From Acidobacteriota bacterium (lineage in GTDB: Bacteria > Acidobacteriota > Terriglobia > Terriglobales > Acidobacteriaceae), in NCBI GenBank assembly GCA_003225215.1, contig QIBC01000098.1, positions 1-37,519 of the forward strand: 37,519 bases of DNA, written 5' to 3'. The position numbers and the translations under genes are program-made. Below are positions 26,174-33,550 of this stretch, piece by piece. Position 1 is the stretch's first letter, and each line of letters begins with the position of its first letter. The notes beneath the pieces are model-generated. The model was not told the origin of the DNA, ran no database searches, and worked only from the letters and a program-made list of their open reading frames with translations.

Positions 26174-27192
26174 GGATTGAGCACGATCTTTCCGAATTGC
26201 TCGCTCTTTTCCAGACGCTCGTGTGCGGCGCGCGCTTCGCTCAATGGGAAGGTGCGATCGACTACCGGCTTAAGCTTGCCGCTGAAGACGTGCTTCAGCA
26301 CCTCGTGAAGATCGCCCATGGTTCCCATATAGGAACCGAGAAACGAAAGCTGCCGGCTGAAGAGCACGCGCAGATCGAACTTGGCTTCCGCTCCTGTTGT
26401 GGCGCCGCAGGTCACCAGAGTTCCACCTGGGCGCAGCGAACGCACGCTATCGTCAAACGTCGAGGCACCCACATGCTCGAAAACGACATCTACTCCGGCC
26501 TTTGAAGTAATTCGGCGAACCTCGTCCGCGATCTTCTGCTTGTAGTGGTTGATCGTGTGATCGGCGCCGAGTTCGCGAGACTTCTGCAGCTTCGCGTCGT
26601 CTCCCGCAGTCGCAATTACGGTCGCTCCGAGCATCTTGCAAATCTGGATTGCGGCCGAACCCACACCCGATCCTCCGCCGAGCACGAGCACGGTATCACC
26701 AGCTCGGATGCGTGCGCGCGTGACGAGCATGTGCCACGCCGTTAAAAAAACCAGCGGCACGCTCGCAGCCTGGTCGTATGAAAGGCCGTCGGGGATGGGA
26801 ATTACATTCACTTCAGGAACAGCGATGTACTCAGCATTGCCGCCGTCATTCAGGTATCCAAGAACCGAGAATTCCTTGCAGAAACTCTGCTGTCCTGCTG
26901 TGCATTGCGCGCAGTGATTACAAAAAGTCATCGGCGCGAGCAGCACGCGCATGCCACGCTTCACACCCGCCACATAGCTGCCTACTTCGACTACATCCCC
27001 AGCAACATCGCTGCCGTTGATATGCGGCAGCTTAATCCCGGGCAAGCCCTTGCGAATCCAGAGATCCAGATGGTTGAGAGCGCAAGCCCGAACCCGCACC
27101 AGGGCCTGATCTTCTCGGGGACGCACATCGGGAACGTCCTCAAACTTGAGAACCTCAGGCCCGCCGAATTCGTGGAATCGAATAGCTTTCAC
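26170..27192 (-). CDS. Zinc-type medium-chain dehydrogenase/reductase (quinone oxidoreductase-like)
   Basis: A 340-residue MDR protein. The GroES-like half starts VKAIRFHEFGGPEVL; the structural zinc site is complete (C-x2-C-x2-C-x7-C in FCNHCAQC and SFC). The usual catalytic-zinc cysteine is replaced by asparagine in ALNHLDLWIRKG, as in quinone/enone reductase relatives, so it is more likely an NADPH-dependent reductase than an alcohol dehydrogenase. The Rossmann motif is VLGGGSGVGSAAIQICK. The longer frame to 27228 runs into the inverted repeat of the neighbouring cassette, so the GTG at 27192, with an AAGGG ribosome site, is the better start. The substrate is unknown. Confidence 0.92.
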   Translation of the reverse strand: MKAIRFHEFGGPEVLKFEDVPDVRPREDQALVRVRACALNHLDLWIRKGLPGIKLPHINGSDVAGDVVEVGSYVAGVKRGMRVLLAPMTFCNHCAQCTAGQQSFCKEFSVLGYLNDGGNAEYIAVPEVNVIPIPDGLSYDQAASVPLVFLTAWHMLVTRARIRAGDTVLVLGGGSGVGSAAIQICKMLGATVIATAGDDAKLQKSRELGADHTINHYKQKIADEVRRITSKAGVDVVFEHVGASTFDDSVRSLRPGGTLVTCGATTGAEAKFDLRVLFSRQLSFLGSYMGTMGDLHEVLKHVFSGKLKPVVDRTFPLSEARAAHERLEKSEQFGKIVLNP

Positions 27193-27204
27193 GAGCCAAA
27201 CCCT

Positions 27205-27710
27205 TTCACCACGGAGACACTGAGACACGGAGAAAGGCAGGATAGGGTCATAACACTCTGCGCACGATGCCTCTCGTCATAACCGACACATGGAAATTGA
27301 GGAGAAGGCCGACTCGTTTTCCACTGAGCTTTAGATAGGTGAGCAGTTGTGCGTGATGAACGCCAAGAATAGATTCCACGCACTTCAGTTCAACTACGAC
27401 ACGGTCTTGGACAACCAAATCCATCTTGTATCCGCAATCGAGCGCGACACTCTTGTAAACCACAGGCAGGCTGACCTGACGCCTAAAGGCCAAACCGCGT
27501 AGCTGGAGTTCGTGACAGAGACATTCTTCATAGGCAGATTCGAGCAAACCCCGACCAATATGGCGATGCACTTCGATAGCTGCACCGATAATCTGCTCGG
27601 TTAGAGCTTCGTCCACGAGTCCATTCGGATCAATCCGGACCGCTGCCGTGCCCACGCTCATAACGACCCTCCACCGGCCTTTCTCCGTGTCTCAGTGTCT
27701 CCGTGGTGAA
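27205..27710. mobile_element. Putative GxxExxY cassette with perfect 34-bp terminal inverted repeats
   Basis: Bases 27205-27238 and 27677-27710 are perfect inverted repeats (34 of 34) starting TTCACCACGGAGACACTGAG. They enclose 438 bp filled almost entirely by one gene, a GxxExxY protein. The arms belong to the same family as gene-less palindromes at 24133-24229, 28626-28725 and 35162-35374. The unit sits cleanly between the dehydrogenase start (27192) and the end of the DHS-like gene (27720). I could not find a clear target-site duplication. Mobility is inferred from structure, not shown. Confidence 0.7.
27248..27661 (-). CDS. GxxExxY protein, PD-(D/E)XK nuclease-like
   Basis: A 137-residue member of the GxxExxY family. 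The name-giving motif is GLLESAY (38-44). It is followed by a pattern like a PD-(D/E)XK nuclease core: D81 in YKMDLVV and E91-L-K93 in VVELK, nine residues apart from D81. The helix with Q105 (HHAQLLTYLKL) and the strand GLLLNF are also usual. The family is widespread and often multicopy, but its activity is not established to my knowledge. A strong ribosome site (GGAGGG, five bases before ATG) sits just inside the terminal repeat. It fills the space between two perfect inverted repeats, which suggests it travels with them. Confidence 0.92.
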   Translation of the reverse strand: MSVGTAAVRIDPNGLVDEALTEQIIGAAIEVHRHIGRGLLESAYEECLCHELQLRGLAFRRQVSLPVVYKSVALDCGYKMDLVVQDRVVVELKCVESILGVHHAQLLTYLKLSGKRVGLLLNFHVSVMTRGIVRRVL

Positions 27711-27719
27711 TAAGCGCAC

Positions 27720-28533
27720 CTAGCAGCCCAGAATGTACGCAAACATCAACGGCGCCACAATCGTCGCGTCGGATTCGATGATGAACTTCGGCGTATCTTT
27801 CCCCAACTTTCCCCAAGTGATCTTTTCGTTCGGCACCGCGCCTGAGTAAGAGCCGTAGCTGGTGGTTGAATCGCTGATCTGGCAGAAGTATGCCCAGAGT
27901 GGGACATTCTGACGCTGCAGATCTTGATGCAGCATCGGCACCACGCAAATCGGGAAATCGCCCGCGATGCCTCCAGCGATCTGGAAGAAGCCTAATGGAG
28001 TTTTTGCTGTCAGGTCTGTGTACCACTCGGCCAGCACCATCATGTAAACTCTTCAGTTTGCCGCTCAACAGAATCTTGTACATGAACTCGTGCGGAAAGA
28101 AGCGCTGGCCTGCTTTGTCAGCTTTCACCCATTCTTCCAGGACGGCGGTCTCAATGCGCCGCATTGCTTCGTGCTCAGGAATGCAAGTGTCGGTCACACG
28201 ATTCATATGACGCTTGAGCAGCGACTCCTCTTCGGCAGGAGAGAGCTGACGATAGTGCGGCACGCGCTCGTAGTGATCGTGCGCAACCAGATTGAAGACA
28301 TCCTCTTCAAGGTTGGCTCCGGTACAGCAGATGGCGTGAACTTTGTCCTGACGAATCATTTCTGCCAGCGATAGACCCAGTTCAGCCGTACTCATAGCCC
28401 CGGCGATCGTCATGAACATCTTGCCACCATCGTTCAGCAGCTTCTCATAAGCTTTGGCGGCATCCATTAGCGCAGCCGAATTGAAGTGGCGATAGTGGTG
28501 CTCGATAAAGCGCGAAATCGGTCCTTTAGGCAA
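27720..28533 (-). pseudogene. Deoxyhypusine synthase-like protein, broken by internal deletion and frame change
   Basis: Two frames make up a bacterial deoxyhypusine synthase family protein. The N-terminal part starts at 28533 (MPKGPISRFIEHHYRHFN), includes MFMTIAGAMSTAELG and CCTGANLEEDVFNLV and runs to YKILLSGKLK. The C-terminal part resumes in another frame at about 28046 (YMMVLAEWYTDL), includes GFFQIAGGIAGDFPICV and SYGSYSGAVPNEKITWGK, and stops at 27720. From memory of homologues about 50 residues between the two parts are missing, including the PGWEDSTLGN region. Bacterial members use spermidine and may make homospermidine. After the junction the first frame continues out of frame to 27658. 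This is either a real pseudogene or an assembly deletion. Confidence 0.88.
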
Positions 28534-28625
28534 AGTACAGTCCTCTCAGCGGGTGAAAATAGAATCTTTCAAAATATCACTTCTAACAAGCGCGTGGGCA
28601 TCCGGATTAGAATTGAAACGGCTTC

Positions 28626-28725
28626 TTCACCACGGAGACACGGAGTCACGGAGGAAGACTAAAGAAAACGCGATTGCCAGTGGCACAATTTGCTTTTCTC
28701 CGTGCCTCTGTGTCTCCGTGGTGAA
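28626..28725. repeat. Palindromic repeat, TTCACCACGGAGACAC family
   Basis: 31-bp arms (28626-28656 and 28695-28725) match at 28 of 31 positions around a 38-base loop. It lies in the divergent gap between the DHS-like gene and xdhC and ends 14 bases before the xdhC start, so it may lie inside or next to the xdhC promoter or leader. Confidence 0.88.
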
Positions 28726-28739
28726 GCGGCTTTTCAGCG

Positions 28740-29585
28740 ATGGACATTTTCGAAGAGATCGTCGAGCTAAGGCGCGCCGGGCGGCGCGGGGCGCTAGCCA
28801 CGATCGTCAATGCGCGCGGTTCGATTCCTTCCTTTGAATCGGCCAAGATGCTGGTGCGCGATGACGGCACTATCAGCGGCACTATCGGTGGAGGCTGCGT
28901 GGAAGCTGAGGTCTGGCAGGCTGCACGAGAAGTCATGGAGCAGGAGAAGCCGCGCACGCTGACCTTCAATTTGAATCACGATCCTAAGTACGACACCGGG
29001 CTTGTGTGTGGCGGCACGCTCGAAATTTATCTGGAACCGATTCTGCCCGTGCAAACCGTGTATTTGTTCGGCGCTGGGCACGTTTCAGTAAACGTGTATC
29101 GTGCCGCGCGCATGGCCGGCTTTGAGGTGGTTGTTATTGACGATCGCGAGAGCTACGCCAATCGCGAGCGCTTCCCCGAAGCCAAGGACGTATATGCGGA
29201 AGACTTCGATCATGCGCTCTCACAGCTCACTCCGAACCAATCTTCGTATCTTGTGATCGTCACTCGAGGGCACCGCGACGACATGCGCGTCCTGCGCTGG
29301 GCGGTCGATACGCCCGCGAAGTACATCGGCATGATCGGCTCGCAACGCAAAGTGATTGCGATCTATAAAGAGCTGGAAAAAGAAGGTATCGCTGCAGAAA
29401 AACTCGCTCGGGTCTATGCGCCGGTCGGACTCGACATTGGCGCAATCACGCCAGAAGAAATCGCAATCGCGATTGTGGCTGAGATGATCGCGATTCGGCG
29501 CGGAGCGGGCTCGCTGAATCACAAGCGCAGCGTGAAGGCGTCAGAGATACTTCAATCCGCGAAGCAGACTTCGCGGGAAGATTGA
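28740..29585 (+). CDS. XdhC/CoxI family protein (molybdoenzyme maturation)
   Basis: A 281-residue XdhC/CoxI protein. The N-terminal XdhC domain has TIVNARGSIP and the motif GGGCVE (about 50-55); YDTGLVCGGTLEIYLEP follows; the C-terminal half is a Rossmann fold beginning VYLFGAGHVSVNVYRAARMA (from about 107) and ending APVGLDIGAITPEEIAIAI. In xanthine dehydrogenase systems XdhC binds molybdenum cofactor, promotes its sulfuration and hands it to the apoenzyme. A MocA-type nucleotidyltransferase gene follows after about 600 bp, a normal partner. No xanthine dehydrogenase or CO dehydrogenase structural genes are present, so the client enzyme is encoded elsewhere. Confidence 0.93.
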   Translation: MDIFEEIVELRRAGRRGALATIVNARGSIPSFESAKMLVRDDGTISGTIGGGCVEAEVWQAAREVMEQEKPRTLTFNLNHDPKYDTGLVCGGTLEIYLEPILPVQTVYLFGAGHVSVNVYRAARMAGFEVVVIDDRESYANRERFPEAKDVYAEDFDHALSQLTPNQSSYLVIVTRGHRDDMRVLRWAVDTPAKYIGMIGSQRKVIAIYKELEKEGIAAEKLARVYAPVGLDIGAITPEEIAIAIVAEMIAIRRGAGSLNHKRSVKASEILQSAKQTSRED

Positions 29586-30190
29586 AGCCTCTGGATTACG
29601 TGGTTCCGGCCGCCTACGGCCAGGTTCTTTGCTGATATTCCCAAACTTCAATATCAAGTTCGCGTCTTATCTCGAATAGAGCAACGGATGGCGAAAATAT
29701 TCTTTGCGGTCCTTGCAAACTCTTGATTCGCTTAGCTCAGAAAATTGTGCGAGCAACGGATGAACCTTGCTTTCCTGCGCTGCTCGCGCCATCATGCGAA
29801 GAGCGATGTTGCATCCACCTTCCATTTCGGGAATATCATTTGAGCACTTCACCGGCATCGGCAATACACCGGCTTTCAGTGCGTTACTTGTGAGCGAGAT
29901 GAATCCCTATGAGATCCCACCCTGCGGCGGTGGGATATCCCACCTCGATCCCAGCGTGATTTGTGGGATATCCCACGAGATCCCAGGAGATCGGTGGGAT
30001 ACCTCATGGGATCTCGGTGGGATCTCGCAGCCTAAGTCCTTTAGATCTAGGGATCGGGTCGAAAATGACTTTTTCGGTGTGAAGAACCTGGGTCAAAGCG
30101 TTCGATATCCTGCCCCGAGCCCGGCCAAAGGCGGCCGGAGCCATGGAACCTGCGCTGTACCCTGTCACCAGTTACCTGTACCCTATCCCC
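29586..30190. other. Repeat-rich gap between xdhC and the MocA-like gene
   Basis: This gap of about 600 bp has no gene I can support. GGCCGCC/GGCGGCC-rich ends appear near 29608-29624 and 30121-30138, roughly inverted to each other. The centre holds the GGGATATCCC cluster (29911-30027), and CTGTACCCT occurs twice with a 21-base period at 30155-30163 and 30176-30184. A 65-codon minus frame (29864-29667) and a long plus frame from 29767 cross the area but look accidental. Confidence 0.5.
29911..30027. repeat. Cluster of GTGGGATATCCCAC palindromes and GGGATC half-sites
   Basis: Two full palindromes (29929-29944 and 29963-29976) and about eight further TGGGAT/ATCCCA half-sites lie within 117 bp in both orientations, for example GAGATCCCA at 29911 and 29977 and ATGGGATCTCGGTGGGATCT at 30006-30025. 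The spacing is irregular, so it is neither a CRISPR nor a simple tandem repeat. Confidence 0.8.
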
Positions 30191-30799
30191 GTGGGCCGCT
30201 CTTCATCGCTCGCCGGAGTCATCCTTGCTGCTGGTGCATCGTCGCGAATGGGACAAGACAAGGCCTTGTTGCAGTACGACGGGCGCAGTTTTCTCGCGGG
30301 CGCAATTCAACTGCTTCAGAACGCATGCGATTTCGTGATCGTGGTTGCTGGAAAGAACATCGATCTGTTGAGGCCGGTCGTCTATCAGAACTCAGCTTAT
30401 CTAGTCCTTAACCCGCAGCCGGAGATTGGTCAGTTCAGTTCTCTGCGCCTGGGACTCCAGGCGGTACTCGATCGGGGACGCGACGCGGGCTGTGTAACGC
30501 TGGTGGATCGTCCGCCCGCGCAGTCAAACACCCTGCAAACGCTCAAGACCCATTTTCTGCTCAGTTCGCCCGAAACAAGCTGGGCAGTTGTGCCGCAGTT
30601 TGACGGCAAGCACGGGCATCCGGTGATCTTCGCCCGCGAGATGATTGAAGTTTTTCTGCGCGCGAATCCGTCGAGCAATGCCCGGGATATTGAGCATCGG
30701 CATCAGGACCGCATCGAATACCTCGACGTCGACGATCCCCGCGTCGTCCTGAACATCAACACTCCCGAGGATTATTCGGCTCTCCAGGCTGCCCGATGA
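30191..30799 (+). CDS. MocA-like molybdenum cofactor nucleotidyltransferase
   Basis: About 202 residues of a MobA/MocA-type NTP transferase. The nucleotide-binding loop is LAAGASSRMGQDKALLQYDG; QPEIGQFSSLRLGLQAVL, VTLVDRPP and HGHPVIF follow in family order. It should attach CMP or a similar nucleotide to molybdopterin for xanthine dehydrogenase-type enzymes, matching the upstream xdhC. The frame is open to an ATG at 30143, but that stretch (LYPVTSYLYPIP) is made by a 21-base repeat, so the GTG at 30191 is the more likely start; neither has a clear ribosome site. Its stop overlaps the ATG of the HAD gene (ATGA). Confidence 0.88.
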   Translation: MGRSSSLAGVILAAGASSRMGQDKALLQYDGRSFLAGAIQLLQNACDFVIVVAGKNIDLLRPVVYQNSAYLVLNPQPEIGQFSSLRLGLQAVLDRGRDAGCVTLVDRPPAQSNTLQTLKTHFLLSSPETSWAVVPQFDGKHGHPVIFAREMIEVFLRANPSSNARDIEHRHQDRIEYLDVDDPRVVLNINTPEDYSALQAAR

Positions 30800-31530
30800 C
30801 CGCGCTTGCATATGGCTCTTTCAATAGTCCAGAGGACTTCGTAGATGGAGTCACCAACTTACGGCCGCGAGTAGCCGCCTTCGACTGCGATGGCACTCTC
30901 TGGCTCGGCGACTCCGGAATGAAATTCCTGTATTGGGAGATCGAAGAAGGGCTAATTCCACCGGATGTCACCTCGTGGATCCTGCGTCGTTATGACGAAT
31001 ACATGGCCGGACACGTAAGCGAAGACGATATTTGCGGCGAGATGGTGCAAATTCATAACGGGATTCCTGAAAAGAAAATCCGCGAGTTCGCTGCTCGCTT
31101 TGTGAAATCGAACGTAATGCCGCATTTTTTTCCCGAGATGGTGGCGCTCGTCGAGCGACTTCGCCGTCAGGGATGCGACATTTGGGCGGTGTCTTCGACG
31201 AACAACTGGGTGATCGAAGAAGCCGTGGGCAAAATCGGAATACCTGTTGAGCGCGTATTGGCGGTGCGCGTGAAGATTGAAAACGGGATTGCGACGGACC
31301 GTCTGGGAGAAATGACCTCGGGTCCAGGTAAGGCGCATGCTTTGCAGCGCGCGCTTACACAATCACTTGACGTAAGCTTCGGAAACTCGATCTTTGATTT
31401 GGAGATGCTGGAGCTGGCGCGGAATCCTCTTCCCGTAAATCCGAACGAAGACCTTCAGAGGATTGCAGAACAACGAGGCTGGCGATTCTACCAACCCGCG
31501 GTGGCGAAGCTCAGCTCGTCAACTGTTTAA
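30796..31530 (+). CDS. HAD superfamily phosphatase (phosphoserine phosphatase-like)
   Basis: A 244-residue HAD hydrolase with motif I FDCDGTLW (nucleophile and acid aspartates), motif II in WAVSSTNNW and motif IV in FGNSIFDLEMLELA. The cap between motifs I and II is helical, as in SerB-type phosphatases, although motif II has SSTN where SerB has SGG. The substrate is unknown. Its start overlaps the stop of the MocA-like gene by four bases, so both are translated together; a role in cofactor metabolism is possible but unproven. Its last 20 bases overlap the end of the converging scaffold gene. Confidence 0.87.
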   Translation: MTALAYGSFNSPEDFVDGVTNLRPRVAAFDCDGTLWLGDSGMKFLYWEIEEGLIPPDVTSWILRRYDEYMAGHVSEDDICGEMVQIHNGIPEKKIREFAARFVKSNVMPHFFPEMVALVERLRRQGCDIWAVSSTNNWVIEEAVGKIGIPVERVLAVRVKIENGIATDRLGEMTSGPGKAHALQRALTQSLDVSFGNSIFDLEMLELARNPLPVNPNEDLQRIAEQRGWRFYQPAVAKLSSSTV

Positions 31531-31870
31531 GCGCGAGCTTCAGGCAGTCGATCGCCAAGTGGCTGGCATGGACGCTCTCATTTGGCAAACCGCCGAGCGT
31601 CTCCACCAGTGACTCACGCTTTATTTTTTTTGCCTCGGAAACGCTCTTTCCGGTGAGTGCCTCGGTCAAGGCAGAGCCGCAAGCGATAGCAGCTACGCAC
31701 CCTCGCACTTGATATTTAGCCTCTGCAATCTTGCCATCGATGACTCGCAACATCAGCTTCATAAGATCGCCGCAGGCGGGATTCTCCGCCTGGACGCTCA
31801 CATCGGGCGAGTCCATTGCTCCCGCGTTGCGTGGGTGCTGGAAATGGTCGAGCAATTGGGATGAATGCAT
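31511..31870 (-). CDS. IscU/NifU-like iron-sulfur scaffold protein
   Basis: A 119-residue IscU/NifU-N type protein. It starts MHSSQLLDHFQHPRNAGAM, the family opening, and has the three cluster cysteines: NPACGD (with the conserved Asp), RGCVAAIACGSALTE and HLAIDCLKLAL. It would build [2Fe-2S] clusters and pass them on. The usual GCxAxxAS form here reads GCVAAIACGS, giving an extra cysteine. The frame is open up to 31936, but the ATG at 31870 matches the family and lies just after the vapC stop. No cysteine desulfurase gene is adjacent, so it is a stand-alone scaffold. Confidence 0.9.
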   Translation of the reverse strand: MHSSQLLDHFQHPRNAGAMDSPDVSVQAENPACGDLMKLMLRVIDGKIAEAKYQVRGCVAAIACGSALTEALTGKSVSEAKKIKRESLVETLGGLPNESVHASHLAIDCLKLALKQLTS

Positions 31871-31875
31871 TTCCG

Positions 31876-32277
31876 CTATGACGTTTCTTTGTCGGCCAGA
31901 TGTAAATCCGTCTTTGCAAACTCGACTCCTTTGCAAAGCAATGGCTCACCTGTGATCTTTGCAAGAGCATATGCAAAGCAATCGCCAAAATTCAGCCGCG
32001 CTGGATGACGCCCTTTTCCGAAATCCCGGTACGCCCGCCGGGCTAATTGCGCCTGCTCCGGAGTAACGGGAATTGTCTCCACTCCCGCTCGATTGAGGAA
32101 CAGGTCCAACTCGCGAACACCGGCGTCTCGCTTGCGACTGTCAATTACGATCGATATTTCTACGAGGGTTGCTGCGGAAATGAGACGAACGCGGTCAGCC
32201 TGAATGAGTGTGTCGAATCGATGGCGTTCGGGTTCGTCAAAGAGAATGGCGACCAATGCGGAGCTGTCAATCACCAT
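31876..32277 (-). CDS. vapC: VapC-type PIN domain ribonuclease toxin
   Basis: A 133-residue PIN-domain protein with the acidic active site: D4 in MVIDSSAL, E40 in ATLVEISIV, D99 in NFGDCFAYALA, and E119/D124 near the end (GVEFAKTDL). VapC toxins cut specific RNAs, often tRNAs, when free of antitoxin. Its ATG overlaps the stop of vapB by one base (TGATG), the usual antitoxin-first, coupled order. It ends five bases before the scaffold gene start, so the scaffold gene could be read from the vapBC transcript. The full set of residues suggests an active toxin. Confidence 0.93.
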   Translation of the reverse strand: MVIDSSALVAILFDEPERHRFDTLIQADRVRLISAATLVEISIVIDSRKRDAGVRELDLFLNRAGVETIPVTPEQAQLARRAYRDFGKGRHPARLNFGDCFAYALAKITGEPLLCKGVEFAKTDLHLADKETS

Positions 32278-32528
32278 CAGGTCGGTAACCCGTTCTCGTC
32301 ATAACCAAGAATCTCATCGGGAGAACGCTTATCAACATCGGGCAACGCCGCGCAACGCTTTCCGATTTGGTCCAATTCCTCAGCCAGAGATTCTGTATGA
32401 CCGTTCCCAACTCGGTCCAAACGCTCGCGGAGCGAACGAAGAATTACCTGCTCGGAGGTCTCGCCTGTTTTCTCGGTCAATTGCTTAACCAAAGCCTCGG
32501 CTTGTGGATCATTTATGCTGAGTGGCAT
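32277..32528 (-). CDS. vapB: VapB-type antitoxin (Rv0623-like)
   Basis: An 83-residue antitoxin that starts MPLSINDPQAEALVKQLTEKTGET, the N-terminal DNA-binding part of the Rv0623-type VapB family, followed by helices (VILRSLRERLDRV) and a C-terminal part that should wrap the toxin. The open frame extends much further upstream (32726), but that part is antisense to the neighbouring binding-protein gene; the ATG at 32528 gives the exact family start. The 28-bp gap to the divergent gene at 32557 must hold its operator and promoter, with autoregulation expected from the family. Confidence 0.92.
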   Translation of the reverse strand: MPLSINDPQAEALVKQLTEKTGETSEQVILRSLRERLDRVGNGHTESLAEELDQIGKRCAALPDVDKRSPDEILGYDENGLPT

Positions 32529-32556
32529 ACGGTAATTATAGATTCCGCTGCAAGTA

Positions 32557-33390
32557 ATGCCAGTTCTCGCCCAACTCGGCGATTTCACCCCTAGGCGGGT
32601 GGTTTCTTTGCAGCCCTCTATCACATCGACAATGGAGCGACTCGGGCTGCTGGATCGCCTTGCCGCTTGCACGAAGTACTGTGCCGATGCGTGTCCCGCA
32701 GTGAAGCAGCGGGGAATCCCCATCATCGAAGATTCGTGGACGGCTGATTCCGAGCAGATTCGCGCGGTAAATCCCGATCTAGTTATAGCCTCGGTTCCCT
32801 ACCAAGTCGAAGCAGTTGCTGAAATCCTCAAATCCGGCGCTCAGTTCCTGGGACTGGCGCCGCACTCGTTGCGCGATGTTTATGCTGACATCGCAGCGAT
32901 CGCCGGCATTATGAACGAGCCCAATAAGGGGCACTATCTGATCCGCGAGATGCAGATGGAAATCGAGCGCGTTCGCTCGCGAAATATGGCGCGCGAGGAT
33001 CGCCCAACGGTTTACTGCGAGGAGTGGGGCAAGCCGTTGATTCATTCACAGCATTGGGTGGCAGAACTCGTGGAGGCGGCTGGCGGCCGATTTGTCGGCG
33101 AGGCGGGAAAGCAAACTACTCCCGATATGATTCAGCAGCTTGATCCTGATGTCATCATCGCAGCCTGGTGTGGCGCCGGGGACCGCGTGCCGCTGGAGAA
33201 AATCATCGTCCAGCGGGGATGGGAGTCGCTCAAAGCAGCTCGCGCGGGACGCGTTTATTGTATTAACGACGAGTATCTGAATACTCCAGGACCAACTTTG
33301 TTGGCTGGACTGCATGCGCTTGAAGCCGCGATTCACGGCCGCGAGGTCACGGGACTGCGTCGCATCGCTGCCATGGCCCCGGCGAAGTGA
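32557..33390 (+). CDS. BtuF-like substrate-binding protein without a visible signal peptide
   Basis: A 277-residue protein of the periplasmic-binding-protein 2 type used by B12 and iron-siderophore transporters: RRVVSLQPSITSTMERLGL, then AVNPDLVIAS, then VAELVEAAGGRFVGEAG and LDPDVIIAAW. Normal members carry a signal peptide; here the protein begins MPVLAQLGDFTPRRVVSL, with nothing hydrophobic ahead, and the upstream frame does not supply one. It may be cytoplasmic and bind a corrinoid or related ligand without transport. No permease or ATPase gene is near. It diverges from vapB with only 28 bp between start codons. Confidence 0.85.
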   Translation: MPVLAQLGDFTPRRVVSLQPSITSTMERLGLLDRLAACTKYCADACPAVKQRGIPIIEDSWTADSEQIRAVNPDLVIASVPYQVEAVAEILKSGAQFLGLAPHSLRDVYADIAAIAGIMNEPNKGHYLIREMQMEIERVRSRNMAREDRPTVYCEEWGKPLIHSQHWVAELVEAAGGRFVGEAGKQTTPDMIQQLDPDVIIAAWCGAGDRVPLEKIIVQRGWESLKAARAGRVYCINDEYLNTPGPTLLAGLHALEAAIHGREVTGLRRIAAMAPAK

Positions 33391-33550
33391 ACTGTTATCA
33401 TGTTTTCGCGGGCGGGCAAACCACGGACTTCTCCCCTACTTCGTCCTTCGTGAGCACTGCGTGCCCGGTGTTCGCATCCTGAGGGACAATGAGTACATTC
33501 ATCCCGCTGCAACGTCGTTGTGTCACGATTCCAATTCATTGGATTTCTCC

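Noticed and set aside
29667-29864. 65-codon minus frame after xdhC
   Set aside because: No ribosome site, no family and it sits in a repeat-rich gap; too weak to call.
29767-30411. 214-codon plus frame across the GGGATATCCC cluster
   Set aside because: Its protein is a low-complexity reading of the repeats and it overlaps the MocA-like gene in another frame.
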